Shown here in pieces: positions 48,139-55,635 of a stretch of DNA of 64,000 nt (position 1 is its first letter; the number at the start of each line of letters is the position of its first letter). The stretch spans positions 15,811,263 through 15,875,262 of the forward strand of contig OX328131.1 of NCBI GenBank assembly GCA_946811695.1, given 5' to 3'. This DNA comes from Gonocerus acuteangulatus (Eukaryota; Arthropoda; Insecta; Hemiptera; Coreidae). The position numbers were made by a program, and so were the translations under genes. A model generated the notes under the pieces. It was given only the letters and a program-made list of their open reading frames with translations. It was not told where the DNA came from and did not search any database.

Positions 48139-50329
48139 GTGTGTATACCATGCTAAAGCGTGAGCACTCCAAAAATCAGTCCCGCAACAGGCCACAAGGG
48201 CCCAGAGGTGCAATACGACACACTAGGGAGATAGAGTGGTCAGCACTTTGATCTCGCTTAATACCCATTAATAAATTAACTGAAATTCGAATGGGCATAG
48301 AGGTGGTCTGAGACTCCAAATCCAACCCTTGATTGACTACACTAGAAGATAAAATTTTTAGTGTGCACCTGAGCTTTGAACTCAGGTCCTCCAGTATATT
48401 AGTCGAGTGCTCTACCACTGAGCTAACCTCGCCCCAAAAAAATAAATGTGTACATAAATACAAATGTTAACGGGGTTCACTTTTGGTTTCTAGTAAGTAA
48501 GATCAATGAAGATTCGATTACATTTTTTATGAGTTTTATATGCTCTGAGAGCAACCTTAATAGCAATTCCTTCGGAAAGGACTAAAAAGTGTAAAAACAA
48601 CCACAGAAATTTATTTATTATAAAAAATTTATATAGTTATTAAATTTAAGGAAGATAAAAATTTAATTTTATAGATAAGCCACAGAAGAGAGTCTTCTGG
48701 CGAGAGATCATCAAGCACTAGAGGGTCAAAGGGGAGCGGAGAGAGAGGGAACGGTTACCAAAGCAAGAGGAGTAGAGCAGACGAAAGCACTTCGCTACTT
48801 TATGAACAGCAGCTGAGTAGGCTCCAAGCAGCAGCAGCTGGATACAGAACTGGCTACAGAGATATAGATCTCCTTCCTCCACACTCAAGGCATCTTGGTA
48901 AAACATATTACTTCATTCTATTATATTTTATATTAAGAAAATAGTGACCAAAATCTCAACAATTTTTCTTGTGCTGGAAGAATACATACATATAATAAAA
49001 AATAGGAATAAAGTAGTGAATAAGAAACCCAAAATTAAAAATTTAAACAACACATTTTTTTAAATTCATTGGTCAATGAAACTATCTAATCTTCCACCAG
49101 GTAATCGAATCTTATGTTTGGACTAATCGATATTTTAACCCATTCGAGATGACGATTTTTTTTAACACAGTCCCCCAGGAGTGAAATTGTTTGTTCTCTT
49201 TATACTGTTCATTTTTAATAAATAAAAAAAAAAAGTGTTTACTATGGAAATTACTCAATTCATAAGTGAATTGAATAAGATCATTGTGCACCAGGTGTGT
49301 AGCTCGCTCTTCAGACAATTTTTATTTTAAAAGCGGATAGAGCACCATTTTTGTAATGTAAGGTAAAGAAATGAAAGTACGCATAATTTTTAGATTTTTC
49401 TTTTTTTTTTGTACTCAGTAAAACTATTGCTAAATCTTGTTTTCCTGAACTTATTCCATTACTGTTACTGCACAGACGGTGTCCAGGCTGTCTTATAGTC
49501 TCGCAAACCAATTCCACACACATTGGTGTGCAATCGGTCTCGAATGGGTTAAAATACTGATTATGGTCAATAGGTACAACACAACCAGTTTTGATATTTT
49601 TTTTGTTATTGTTTGGTGTCTACCAAAGATCTATTGCAATATTTGTTATCCTCCAACGTCTTTCGAGCTGAATGTTTCTGTTGTTTGACAATATAGAGTT
49701 TTCTAGGCGAAGTATTTTAATAACTTTTTTTGCAGGGATCGAAAATAATTGTTACCTTTTATTTTAAAAAATTATTTTTTAAACTTCTACTTTTATTTTA
49801 ATTTTCAAAAAGTAAAAGTTATAACTTTTTGGGTTTAACCTTTTTTTTAAAAAAGTTTTTTTTAACTGTTATTTTTCAACTTGTTTCCAAATTGATTTAA
49901 TTCTAACTAACTTTATCCACATTACTTTCAATCTTTTGTTTATGCCATTCTCGAAGTATTTTTATATTCCTTTTCTTACATCACAATTACAATATTGTTC
50001 TATATAGAACTTTTTCTTTTTAGATGGCCTGCTGAATTTATCTACTATTATTTTAATAAAAAAATATGTGGTAACTCTTGGTCGTTCATAAAACATTCAC
50101 AACATAGTCGGGTGCATTGACCTGATTTATAAATGATAACTGAAAAATGGTTTGTAAATTTTATAAATAAACTTTATCTATCTGTATTTCTGTTGCAGGA
50201 GATGAGTGTGGCTGTTCAGGAGGCGACTGTTGTGACGAAGACTGCAGCAGTTCGTACGCTAGTGACATGTGCTGTTCGTGCAGTGAATCGTCGTGCCTAT
50301 ACGAATCATGTCCTCCTCGCCCGACCTGA
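27123..50329 (+). CDS. robo: roundabout receptor gene, 3' part (Robo2/3-like), spliced
   Basis: This is the span of at least 17 coding exons encoding about 958 residues of a Robo transmembrane receptor, which binds Slit ligands and steers axons and migrating cells. In order it encodes Ig3, Ig4, Ig5, three fibronectin type III domains, a membrane segment, and a cytoplasmic tail with CC0-like YAEVDT and CC1 PTPYATT. All exon junctions have matching phase. No LPPPP (CC2, Enabled-binding) or long polyproline (CC3) stretch is present, which fits Robo2/Robo3-type paralogues better than Robo1. Ig1, Ig2 and the signal peptide were not found in the 27 kb upstream, so that intron is probably longer than the window shows. 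Assembly rests on reading splice sites by eye. The paralogue call is inference. Confidence 0.92.
27325..27815. repeat. 43-bp tandem repeats between duplicated flanks
   Basis: Four to five units carrying GGGACATATATGCCCCTCTG lie at 27425-27615. The preceding block (27330-27447, with CAATCAGTACTTATTGTATT) recurs at 27690-27812, so the whole locus is a duplicated mini-array in a robo intron. Confidence 0.85.
28066..28234 (+). CDS. robo: robo exon: second half of Ig3
   Basis: It opens in phase 0 with VVWRRGDGKMPVSRA. The second Ig cysteine is in the motif DEGIYICDATN, and the exon ends LTVH before donor G|GTAAGT. Phase 1 end joins CT of the next exon to give HAPPVF. Confidence 0.95.
28771..28971 (-). 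mobile_element. SINE family A (tRNA-derived)
   Basis: It has T run, tail, body and tRNA-like head (GGTCTCCCGTAGTCTAGTGG, B-box GGTGGGTTCGATTCCCACC on the - strand). The 12-bp duplication CTCATGACTATT at 28759-28770 and 28972-28983 flanks it. The copy is nearly full length. Confidence 0.9.
29368..29630 (-). mobile_element. SINE family B (tRNA-derived)
   Basis: On the - strand the head reads GGGGCGAGGTTAGCTCAGTG, with A-box, and GGACCTGAGTTCAAATC as B-box. The end is ACGGGACTGATT plus poly(A). A perfect 16-bp duplication (CCTTTTCTTTAATAAA) at 29352-29367 and 29631-29646 flanks it. It differs from family A in head and tail. Confidence 0.9.
29847..30124 (+). CDS. robo: robo exon: Ig4
   Basis: One exon encodes all of Ig4: PPVFIKKPGDQAIKLGG, first cysteine in FDCVARGSP, tryptophan in LYWAREG, second cysteine in GFLLCSALS, and the end RAFLE before GAG|GTATCC. 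Length 278 bp fits phases 1 to 0. Confidence 0.95.
30174..31034. mobile_element. 0.86-kb inverted-repeat element, copy 1 (robo intron)
   Basis: TTAA bounds it on both sides. The ends read GGGCTAATACAACCCTGTGC and GGTAGTATTGCCCC, so the outer 12-15 bp are imperfect inverted repeats. An equally long copy in opposite orientation lies at 53312-54173. The TTAA boundary would fit a piggyBac-type target, but no transposase is present. Confidence 0.7.
31599..31800 (+). CDS. robo: robo exon: first part of Ig5
   Basis: It encodes the spacer VTSSSDKPPP, then IIEIGPTNQTLPIAS and LSCQVRSEPPAKMRWTKDG with the first cysteine and tryptophan of Ig5. The end is LRID plus one base before GTCAGC, a weak but legal donor. 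Confidence 0.9.
31830..32240. other. robo intron sequence without gene
   Basis: A stretch with several GCGATC and GGGCGAT phrases around 31920-32060 and 32460-32530 forms a loose inverted pair (ACAGGACGCGATCTGTATCG near 31920 and GACTGCGTCCTGTGTGCCCG near 32508). Nothing coding was recognised. Confidence 0.5.
32246..32412 (+). mobile_element. SINE family A, degraded copy
   Basis: The head GGGTCTCCTGTGGTCTAGTG is followed by a deletion in the tRNA part, then the body (TTTTCTCATCTCAGGGATCG), the tail TGTCGGCGCTAATGACC and poly(A). It lies in the intron splitting Ig5. Confidence 0.85.
32850..33069 (+). CDS. robo: robo exon: end of Ig5 and start of first FN3
   Basis: It starts LDTSDSGVYTCSAKSESGE, which gives the second Ig5 cysteine, then a linker. 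FN3-1 begins with LPRAPSNLRI and LSLAWDPPSG. The donor CTGG|GTAATT leaves two bases that join A of the next exon. Confidence 0.95.
33259..33296. repeat. (TA)n microsatellite
   Basis: TA run in which the element at 33297 is inserted. Confidence 0.95.
33297..34020. mobile_element. TA-target DNA transposon with about 65-bp inverted repeats
   Basis: The ends CAGGGTGTGGCATAATGAAT and ATTCATTATGCCACACCCTG belong to inverted repeats of about 65 bp (33297-33363 and 33955-34020). TA flanks both sides. No transposase frame was found. A hAT-type MITE copy is nested inside at about 33412-33663. Confidence 0.85.
33412..33663. mobile_element. hAT-type MITE (CATGGGCGTATATA family), copy with damaged left end
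   Basis: The body and right end (TTAGATACGCCCATG) match the other copies. The left terminal repeat is lost and replaced by a short duplication of AATAATATAGAAAATAATTT-like sequence. Confidence 0.75.
34171..34252 (+). CDS. robo: robo exon: middle of first FN3
   Basis: It encodes YTIEYYSPDLQTGWVAAAR and VISHTYT between TTTTTAG and ACG|GTATGG. The 82-bp exon keeps the frame. Confidence 0.92.
34503..34690 (+). mobile_element. SINE family A
   Basis: It has head GGTCTCCCGTGGTGGTCTAG, B-box GGTGGGTTCGATCC, a paired body (CTCATCTCAGGGCTCGCTGA), the tail GGATGTCGGCGCTATTAGCC and poly(A). A loose duplication ACTTACTTTAC/ACTCATTTTAC flanks it. Confidence 0.9.
34917..35147 (+). CDS. robo: robo exon: end of first FN3, start of second FN3, GC donor
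   Basis: It encodes VNELEADTRYMFTVRAENS, then TVRTIREG, a linker, and FN3-2 with SSSVKVEWE. The exon must end at GAG|GCAAGT (35147/35148), because reading on gives a TGA two codons later. The next exon continues VLTSDEYVEG in phase 0. The donor is otherwise a strong consensus with C instead of T. Confidence 0.9.
35285..35945 (+). mobile_element. family X-like repeat, diverged 3' part
   Basis: It opens with GAATGAAACCATTTTGAAGG and ends with CTGCAAGTCGGACTG, both phrases of family X. The middle is diverged. It lies in the GC-AG intron of robo. A second weaker stretch follows at 35950-36360. Confidence 0.6.
36592..36817 (+). CDS. robo: robo exon: rest of second FN3
   Basis: It encodes VLTSDEYVEGIYIRYREI, YTVTSLKAYTTYEFFIAPF and KIVKTLED, the typical FN3-2 of Robo. 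The donor is A|GTAAGT. Confidence 0.95.
36903..37018 (+). CDS. robo: robo exon: first part of third FN3
   Basis: After an intron of only 85 bp it encodes IPSAPPENVQIEIVNTT and VRWAPPPTDHHNGILQGYK, ending AAG|GTAATG in phase 0. Confidence 0.95.
37952..38084 (+). CDS. robo: robo exon: second part of third FN3
   Basis: It encodes IQVKGNSSKVLAEMTLNLG and AYSVRVAGFNSAG, completing the FN3-3 strands up to the G strand. The donor is G|GTATGT. Confidence 0.93.
38754..39264. mobile_element. hAT-type MITE copy, near its right end interrupted by a SINE
   Basis: The left end at about 38748-38765 reads CATGGGCGTATATAG and the right end TATATACGCCCATG is at about 38993-39006. If the SINE and its duplication are removed, ATATAAAT borders both ends, which gives the 8-bp hAT target duplication. 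The body matches the copy at 5364. Confidence 0.82.
39011..39250 (-). mobile_element. SINE family A with very long poly(A)
   Basis: A T run of more than 70 bases, then tail, body and head in - orientation. The 11-bp duplication CCATGATATAA at 39001-39011 and 39251-39261 overlaps the MITE end, so the SINE entered the end of the MITE. The long A tail suggests a young insertion. Confidence 0.9.
39265..39845. mobile_element. fold-back element, copy 1
   Basis: The arms at about 39357-39460 and 39590-39705 are imperfect reverse complements, with GACTAGGGAAGGCTATGAGA against CTCTCAAAGCGTTCCCTAGT. The outer region ends with ACATGCACAATTGAACTCCT. A related copy lies at 46330-46870 in opposite orientation. 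Confidence 0.75.
39907..40092 (+). CDS. robo: robo exon: end of third FN3, membrane segment
   Basis: It encodes LGPWSEHITLFPSARGL, then the hydrophobic stretch LVLFVVVLTVLLVLACFTVA followed by YLRRKG as stop-transfer. This is the single transmembrane helix of the receptor. The donor is TCAG|GTAAAT. Confidence 0.95.
40093..41082. other. robo intron without gene
   Basis: A SINE family C fragment in reverse orientation is recognisable at about 40705-40790 (AGCGTACATTTATTATTGAC, CACCTATAGATAACGGGTG). Nothing else was recognised. Confidence 0.5.
41083..41333 (+). CDS. robo: robo exon: cytoplasmic CC0-like and CC1 motifs
   Basis: It encodes VPVVNTNMSTMMRGGGGQQW, then GDYAEVDTKNMSSYYN, which sits where CC0 tyrosine motifs occur. 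DGPTPYATTTLL follows, the CC1 motif with the tyrosine that is an Abl-type phosphorylation site in Robo proteins. The donor is AAT|GTAAGA in phase 0. Confidence 0.95.
42297..42537 (-). mobile_element. family X-like repeat, diverged 5' part
   Basis: The - strand begins TTTAGCGTGGTTCCTCACTC and continues with AATTTGATGAAATTTGCTAC-type and GAAATTCGCGCGAATAA phrases. The 3' part may extend to about 42050 in diverged form. It lies in a robo intron. Confidence 0.65.
42922..42933 (+). CDS. robo: candidate robo microexon, 12 nt
   Basis: CTGTGCTTGAAG lies between a strong acceptor (TTTTCCCTTGCAG) and a strong donor (GTAAGA). Both neighbouring robo exons end and start in phase 0, so inclusion would add four residues (LCLK) without frame change. 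The surroundings have no other coding signal. This is inference from splice signals alone. Confidence 0.45.
43000..44620. other. robo intron without recognised gene
   Basis: No exon-like frame with splice signals was seen. A purine-rich stretch at 43805-43920 has no matching repeat in the window. Confidence 0.45.
44625..44709 (+). CDS. robo: robo exon: cytoplasmic
   Basis: It encodes EPGQLHESKSTPSVEYNNLN and SSQQNIYS. Acceptor TATTTAG and donor A|GTAAGT fit phases 0 to 1. No named motif was found; tyrosine-asparagine pairs could be phosphosites. Confidence 0.9.
44828..45140. mobile_element. fold-back element with hammerhead-like cores in both arms
   Basis: Two arms (about 44835-44980 and 45010-45138) are inverted copies, sharing AATAAAACTACATTTTATAA with its complement, CAAGCCGAAACGTTGGCAAA and AGAGAGAGAACAGCTC. 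Each arm carries CTGAAGA (or CTAAAGA), a GGCTTG/CAAGCC stem and GAAAC. The layout is like a Penelope-type terminal repeat pair, but no coding part was seen. Confidence 0.75.
45141..46115. other. robo intron with (TA)n at 45427-45465
   Basis: There is a TA microsatellite and AT-rich DNA, with no recognised exon. Confidence 0.5.
46116..46222 (+). CDS. robo: robo exon: cytoplasmic
   Basis: It encodes SHQYRIRSQQQIYSERCPPE and EPWADYRSSPRIATQ. Acceptor TTCCTTAG and donor CAG|GTTATT fit phases 1 to 0. Confidence 0.88.
46330..46870. mobile_element. fold-back element, copy 2
   Basis: The arms include CTGATTATGTCTCGTTTAAG (near 46469) and the complement GGTCCTAAACGAGACATAAT (near 46728). One outer end reads CAATTGCGCATGCGCGAAC and the other TTAAAATCCAATTGAACTTG. 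It is the same family as 39265-39845. Confidence 0.75.
47249..47389 (+). CDS. robo: robo exon: cytoplasmic, proline-containing
   Basis: It encodes SPKASRRGNMSRESLYDGP, RPPPRSESSYSTYAP and TWHPNHSNQPSIV. The short RPPPR is the only proline cluster of the tail and does not meet the LPPPP or long polyproline pattern of CC2/CC3. Confidence 0.92.
48066..48122. repeat. (TA)n microsatellite followed by (TG)n
   Basis: The TA run passes into GTGTGTGTG near 48126-48142, a compound microsatellite beside the SINE at 48173. Confidence 0.95.
48173..48436 (-). mobile_element. SINE family B (tRNA-derived), second copy
   Basis: Same order as the copy at 29368: tail AAATCAGTCCCGCAACAGGC on the + strand, and head with GGGGCGAGGTTAGCTCAGTG on the - strand. 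It contains an extra stretch of about 40 bp near 48355. The phrase GCGTGAGCACTCCA just left of it resembles the head of family C. Confidence 0.85.
48675..48897 (+). CDS. robo: robo exon: cytoplasmic, Ser/Arg-rich and Gln/Ala helix
   Basis: It encodes ISHRRESSGERSSSTRGSKG, a serine-rich basic stretch, then LLYEQQLSRLQAAAAGYRTG and YRDIDLLPPHSRHL. The middle part is predicted helical by composition. The donor is G|GTAAAA in phase 1. Confidence 0.92.
48898..50198. other. last robo intron without recognised gene
   Basis: It is AT-rich. Phrases near 49135 and 49545 (AACCCATTCGAGATGACGAT and ATCGGTCTCGAATGGGTTAA) form an inverted pair about 400 bp apart, so a further fold-back element is likely between 49120 and 49560. 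Confidence 0.5.
50199..50329 (+). CDS. robo: robo last coding exon: cysteine-rich C-terminus
   Basis: Acceptor TGTTGCAG. It encodes GDECGCSGGDCCDEDCSSSY, then ASDMCCSCSESSCLYESC and PPRPT before TGA (50327-50329). Eleven of about 43 residues are cysteine, as counted by eye. The Ser/Cys-rich end is unusual for a cytoplasmic tail, but the phase match and position support it. Confidence 0.88.
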
Positions 50330-50820
50330 GATCCAATCCCCAACCAGCGGTTCGTATAAGCTGCTGATTGGGGCCTCACAACACGTACACTTCCTTTTAA
50401 ATCAACTGAAATCTCAAACATTGCATAAGTTGTCCGAAAGTGGCTTGTAAAAGTTTGGCTAAGTTGGCAAAGAAAATATGTTTCCGTCATAATATATAAG
50501 TGATTAAGAAAACAAACATTTGTAACATTAGCTATGATGAAAAGTGCCACATTTAATGCTTCTGCAGCGCCCAACTGAACAAAAAAGATCATATACCATC
50601 AAAAATACAACAGTACTCATTAAAATATAATTTACATGTTACTCTCTCATTTAATCCACTTGGCTTATTATACAAATATACAAAATTAGTGACAGTACGT
50701 GTCCTTTAAACAATATGCACATGGCTTTAATGATCTCAAAGGTTGAAACACCTTTTAACCAACTAAAAAAAAAATCATACTTCTTTAACTGCTACTATAC
50801 TATGCTAACACAGGCACACA
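50330..50820 (+). other. robo: probable robo 3' UTR, end not determined
   Basis: The sequence follows the stop directly. No clear AATAAA with downstream signal was found close by, so the transcript end is open. Confidence 0.4.
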
Positions 50821-50825
50821 AAAAA

Positions 50826-51362
50826 GAAAAGTGTTTATTTCCAAAGACGCCATACATATATTCTTATGTATTTTGACACGCTGAATCCGTAGTCTGTTTC
50901 ACCCCATCTCATCAGGTTTAAGAGCATTCGAAGGCCAAAGTTTGTATGAAGTCTTTAAAGAAGAAATAACTAGAGCTTCCATGGCTTTGAATGTCGCTGA
51001 ATTCGAATCTGAGGTCTATTTCAGCACATCGGCGCGAAATCAAGGTAATTTTAAGGACAACTAGTTTATTTTACAGGAAATGAATCTGCAGTAGTTTTTT
51101 TTTTGCGAAATAGGCATATTTTTTCTTGAAATGTCCTTGATTCTGTACCGATGGGGCGAATCAGACCCTGGATTCAAAGTCAGTGACCCTCAAAACCACG
51201 GAAGCTCTATTTATTTCTTCATAAATGATTTCATACGAAATTTGACCTTCAAATGCTCTTAAACCTGACGTGATGGGGTGAAACGGACTTTGGATTCAGC
51301 TTGTCAAAATACATAAGAATATATGTATGCTATCTTTGGAAAATACCACTTTTTTTTTTTTG
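50826..51362. mobile_element. fold-back element downstream of robo
   Basis: The arms at about 50828-51045 and 51130-51360 are imperfect reverse complements: AATTCTTATGTATTTTGACA-like sequence against TGTCAAAATACATAAGAATA, and TTTCACCCCATCTCATCAGG against GTGATGGGGTGAAACGGAC. No coding part was seen. Confidence 0.8.
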
Positions 51363-51399
51363 TTGTGTTCTTGTGTAATTATAAAAGCATACAGCCTTA

Positions 51400-51720
51400 A
51401 CTTCAGGAAGAGAATCTTCAACTTGTAGGGTCACTTAAATAATTTCTAAATTTCAATTTTAACACCCACTTTTCCTGGGAAGAAGAGAAATTTTCGCCTC
51501 AAGAGGAAGTAATTTTATCCAGGCTTTGTATAGGGCACACTCTACTTACTAGGCAGAAAAAAAAGACCTACATCCAGACAATGCAACTGAATTCTAACTG
51601 TTAAACATTTACTGACAGACAATTCAGCAACTTGACAATTCCTTACGACTTGCTGCCTGAAGGTATTCCATACATCCTGATACTACTTTACCTTAGGGTG
51701 CGTTTACATCTGATAGTTAT
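51400..51720 (+). pseudogene. I-like LINE C-terminal remnant, second copy
   Basis: Across frame shifts, the translated phrases EVILSRLCIGHTLLT and, later, FTDRQFS-like sequence parallel VVLTRLRIGHILLTH and KHLLTD of the LINE fragment at 8995-9684. Stops and shifts break it. It is a decayed relic of the same clade. Confidence 0.6.
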
Positions 51721-52795
51721 TGCAGGATATTTAGGTCAGACAGAAATTGTGACTGATGTAAACTGTGAACAATTTATGTCTATCACAAGCTATAAGAGTC
51801 GACATTTCTATACCATCATGTTTAAACAATGATTATAAAAAGAAGAATTTCATGTCAGAGATAAATATCTTGGCTACTAGCTGTTTTGTCGACACTTTCG
51901 TACCAACAGATGTATACACTGATTATTTGCGCCATGGCCCATGACATTTATCACAAATTTCAACAAATCCAGAACTGTCGTATCCATGAATGTCTAGCTA
52001 TTTCTGTCAGTATGTAAACTTGCAAGAGAATATCTATCCAACACCTAACATATATATCCTGCGAGAAGTGTCAGGTGCAAGTCCAAATGAATTTGTATAA
52101 AAAAGGGTTCTCCAAAGTCCAAGATTAAAACTGTGCAATACCTAGCAATCTCAGTGAATATATTTCTATAGAAATTTTACATACCACGTGTGGTTCACGA
52201 GCGCAGTGAGACGTTCCAGTGTCCCGTTAAGTGAGCCACATGTGGCTCACCGGACAGGGAACTTGTTAAAAACCAACTCACTTTTACTCAAAAATATATC
52301 GATATTTAATATTTTATTTTATTCTGGTTTTAGATTTTATCTACATTTTGTTTTAAACTGTTTCTTTGTCTTGTTTTTTTTTTTTTTTTTTTTTTGTGAC
52401 AAGTGGCTATAATATTTAAACGGACTTTTATTCTGTTGTCCCAATGAGTCAATCACCACTGTTGCGGAACTCACAATAAATTAAATGAATAATGTTATTA
52501 AATAATTTAGCTAAAAAACACTTTAAAAAATGATTTATTGAAGATCATTAGTTTTAAGGCACATTGATTCTGCAAGTGATTAGGTGTGGCACTTTACATC
52601 AGATGCTGGTGGTTCAATATCACTCAAACACTACCAAGTATGTAATTTTATTAATTCTAGTCAATAAAAGTAAAGCAATGTAAGTTGTAAGTTTCACTTG
52701 ACTTTACTAAAACGGAGTGTAGCTTCTACACAATCTGAAGATACCTTAACTCGACCAAAGAACAATGAAGTTCGTACACTTACTTAGGAATTTAG

Positions 52796-52840
<45 letters not shown>

Positions 52841-53311
52841 GATTTGTAGGTTTCAGTTTCCACCTCAAAAGCTGGATACTTGAGTGTAGCAATCTTTTTC
52901 TGCGATAGATCAATATAGTAGAGAAACGGGAGACGATTGTAATGCTCGATTAGAGAAAGGAAGGGATTTCAATGTGGGGTTCTCATGTAAATTTTTATTG
53001 TATTATAAATACAATTGAGTGTCAATTGTACAGTTGAGAGCAAATATTTTATATTTATTTCACTAAAATTGTATTTATACACTTGGCTTTTTTATCGAGG
53101 AAGTTAGAATAGATTTTGTTACTTTTCCTTTGTATATATATAATTTCCCATGAAGATCTATTAGTATAATTAAATTTCCGATATTCTGATGTTACATGAA
53201 CTCGTCTCCATTGTTCGAACAGTAGTTTCATGACTTACTTCGTTTTTGTATGTTCCCATTATCGATAGTTTGGTAGGATTGATTTTTCTCCTATCTGTAC
53301 CATTCATAGAT
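51721..53311. other. intergenic DNA, T-rich retroposon-like tract at 52801
   Basis: No gene was recognised. A 38-base T run at 52801-52838 followed by unique sequence could be a reverse-oriented retroposon, but its other end and duplication were not found. Confidence 0.45.
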
Positions 53312-54173
53312 TTAGGGGTAATAATACCTTGTAACTTTTTTTTTTATGGGCTAAAATTCTTCCTTAACTAATCAAAAAATATATCCCAGAGTGTTTATGT
53401 GAAGAAACATTTTTTTTTAATGGGCAAAAAATACGATTTTCCTAGTGAAGTACCGATGTGTAGTTAACACAATGCTGATGTGAAGATACTTTTTTGAGCG
53501 AGCTTCGATTGGTCCCTTTTTAATTGTTAAGTTTTTTTTGTTCCTCTCCTTCAATACGTTTCAAAATTAAAACCCCTTCTTTTTTTTATCTTTATTACAA
53601 GAAAGTATGACAAAAATTAAATAGAAAAAAAATGAACATTTCATAACATTAAACTTAATCATTTTCTCAAAACTATGTTTTTCAATTGGGCAATACTCTG
53701 ATGCCATCAATTTTTTCCTGATCTTCAAATTTTAACTGGAGCTTCCTAATGATATTTGCTAGTAAAGTACATAGGATTTTTTCCATTCATTGAATTATAA
53801 CAATTTTATGACAGATTTTTTAATAGATAATGAATAAGTAATCACTATTTTCGAAAAAAAATTAATATTTCTTAGAAATCCTGTGTACTTTACTATATTT
53901 AACCTTCTTCTTTCGAAATAATTTTAGTTTTTCGTTCTAGATTAAAAATTTCCGCTTGCAGACTATCATCCATGAAAAAAGAGGGTTTCATTCGTCAGAT
54001 ACAGCGCCACGATTTTTTTCCCCCGAAGAATTGGAACTTTTTTTTTTTGGAGACTTTAACGTCCAATATAAAACATTAGATATAAAGGATTGAAAAATAT
54101 TGATTTATTTGTTATTTATAAATTCGAGAAAATGACTTTGATTTTGATCGCACAAAGTGGTATTACCCCTTAA
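53312..54173. mobile_element. 0.86-kb inverted-repeat element, copy 2
   Basis: It is the reverse-orientation partner of 30174-31034. The end phrases TTAGGGGTAATAATACCTTG and GTGGTATTACCCCTTAA match in reverse complement, and the interior matches over its length (for example GATTTTGATCGCACAAAG). The pair brackets the robo exons from Ig5 to the stop. Confidence 0.75.
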
Positions 54174-54832
54174 CACGTTGATCTCGTAGTTCGCGTTTTT
54201 AGCTGGGGCGCCGATTACCAGCTAACTCGTAATATATCAGTGTGAAAAATAATAGATGGCCTCATGAAAGAGAACAAAAATTGTAGCAACGCAGCATCAA
54301 AACTTGCTGGATGTCTGGGTACGAACTAAGTCGTAGTTGTTTTCCGTAAAGAACTTACTTTGTAGAGTATTTTTTGCAATAAAAACAAAACCCGTTTTAT
54401 AAGCTTCTTGATGATCATTTTAATAATAAAAAAATCAGCCCTGTAAAAGGCACAAGGGCCGAGAGAGGCAGAACTGGCAGATATTGTAGAGGTACATGAA
54501 TATTAAAATAAAGCATGATTATTCAATTCCATTATGAAACATGATTATTAAAATAAAGTTTCATAAAATATGCAAAAAGTAAAGATATATTTTTTTTTTT
54601 TTTTAAATTACAACACACTTTTTAATTAAATAAATAAAATATTTCGGATACAAGAATATTATTTTAAAGGGTTGTTTATAAACTAGAAGAATTTATCCCA
54701 AAGAACAAACGTTACTGAAATTTCAAGTAGCTATTTATCTTTTAAAAATAATTCCAAATCTTAAAATGTTGTTTCTCGGAAGTTAAAAACTTAGGGTTAT
54801 AACAGTTTGCTTGCCTATTTTTTTCTTTTTTC

Positions 54833-54873
<41 letters not shown>

Positions 54874-55627
54874 CTTTCTTTGTGTTGTCTTTTTGCTTTA
54901 AGGGTTTTTCTGTGCCACTTAGGGTCGTCACAGACTGTCATGAGAAATTTCCTTAATTGGTTCCGTCTACCTGAACTTTACACCTAATGGAGCCAGCTTA
55001 TTTAAAGATTATTCAGAAGTAATGTTTTTTATTATAAGTACTTATTGTCAGGTCATAACGATTATTATACATTCAAGTTTTCAAATTACAAAGGGACGAG
55101 TTCAAATTTCTATTAAAATAATATGCTAAACGAGTCAGAAAAGCTGTTGAATATAAAATGTAAGCCCCCTAAAAAGATTATGCAGATATCTGCAGTACAA
55201 TTAATTCTAGTCCACTACTGGACATTTCATGAGACTATCGTGTACTTATTTGGTGTAAGAATACAAAATTAATTTATAGTGGAAGATAGTTTGAACAATA
55301 AAATTATAATAAAATTAAACGGTTACTAGGAAATATTTGCCTGCACACAATAGGGGAAAATGTATAATTGAGAATACGTAAAAGTGGATAATTGCACAAG
55401 TAAATAAGTAGATTTAGGCCAATTATTTTCCAGCTCTTTATTAATGACAGGTATGGATGGGGCAGAGAAAAAATAATTATTAAAAGAAAATTATTCGCAC
55501 AAAAAGAAATTTATGAGAAATTTTAAGCAATGAAAATTAGGATAAGTGTGAAATTTAACTTCACTGGCACAATTCTTGGGAAAATGTCATAAAGAAAGAA
55601 GTGGTTAGGTCTGCTAATAAATGTACT
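54174..55627. other. intergenic DNA with a SINE family B fragment
   Basis: At 54433-54500 AATCAGCCCTGTAAAAGGC and AAGGGCCGAGAGAGGCAGA match the 3' part of family B in reverse orientation. Nothing else was recognised. Confidence 0.5.
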
Positions 55628-55635
55628 GTTGTCAT

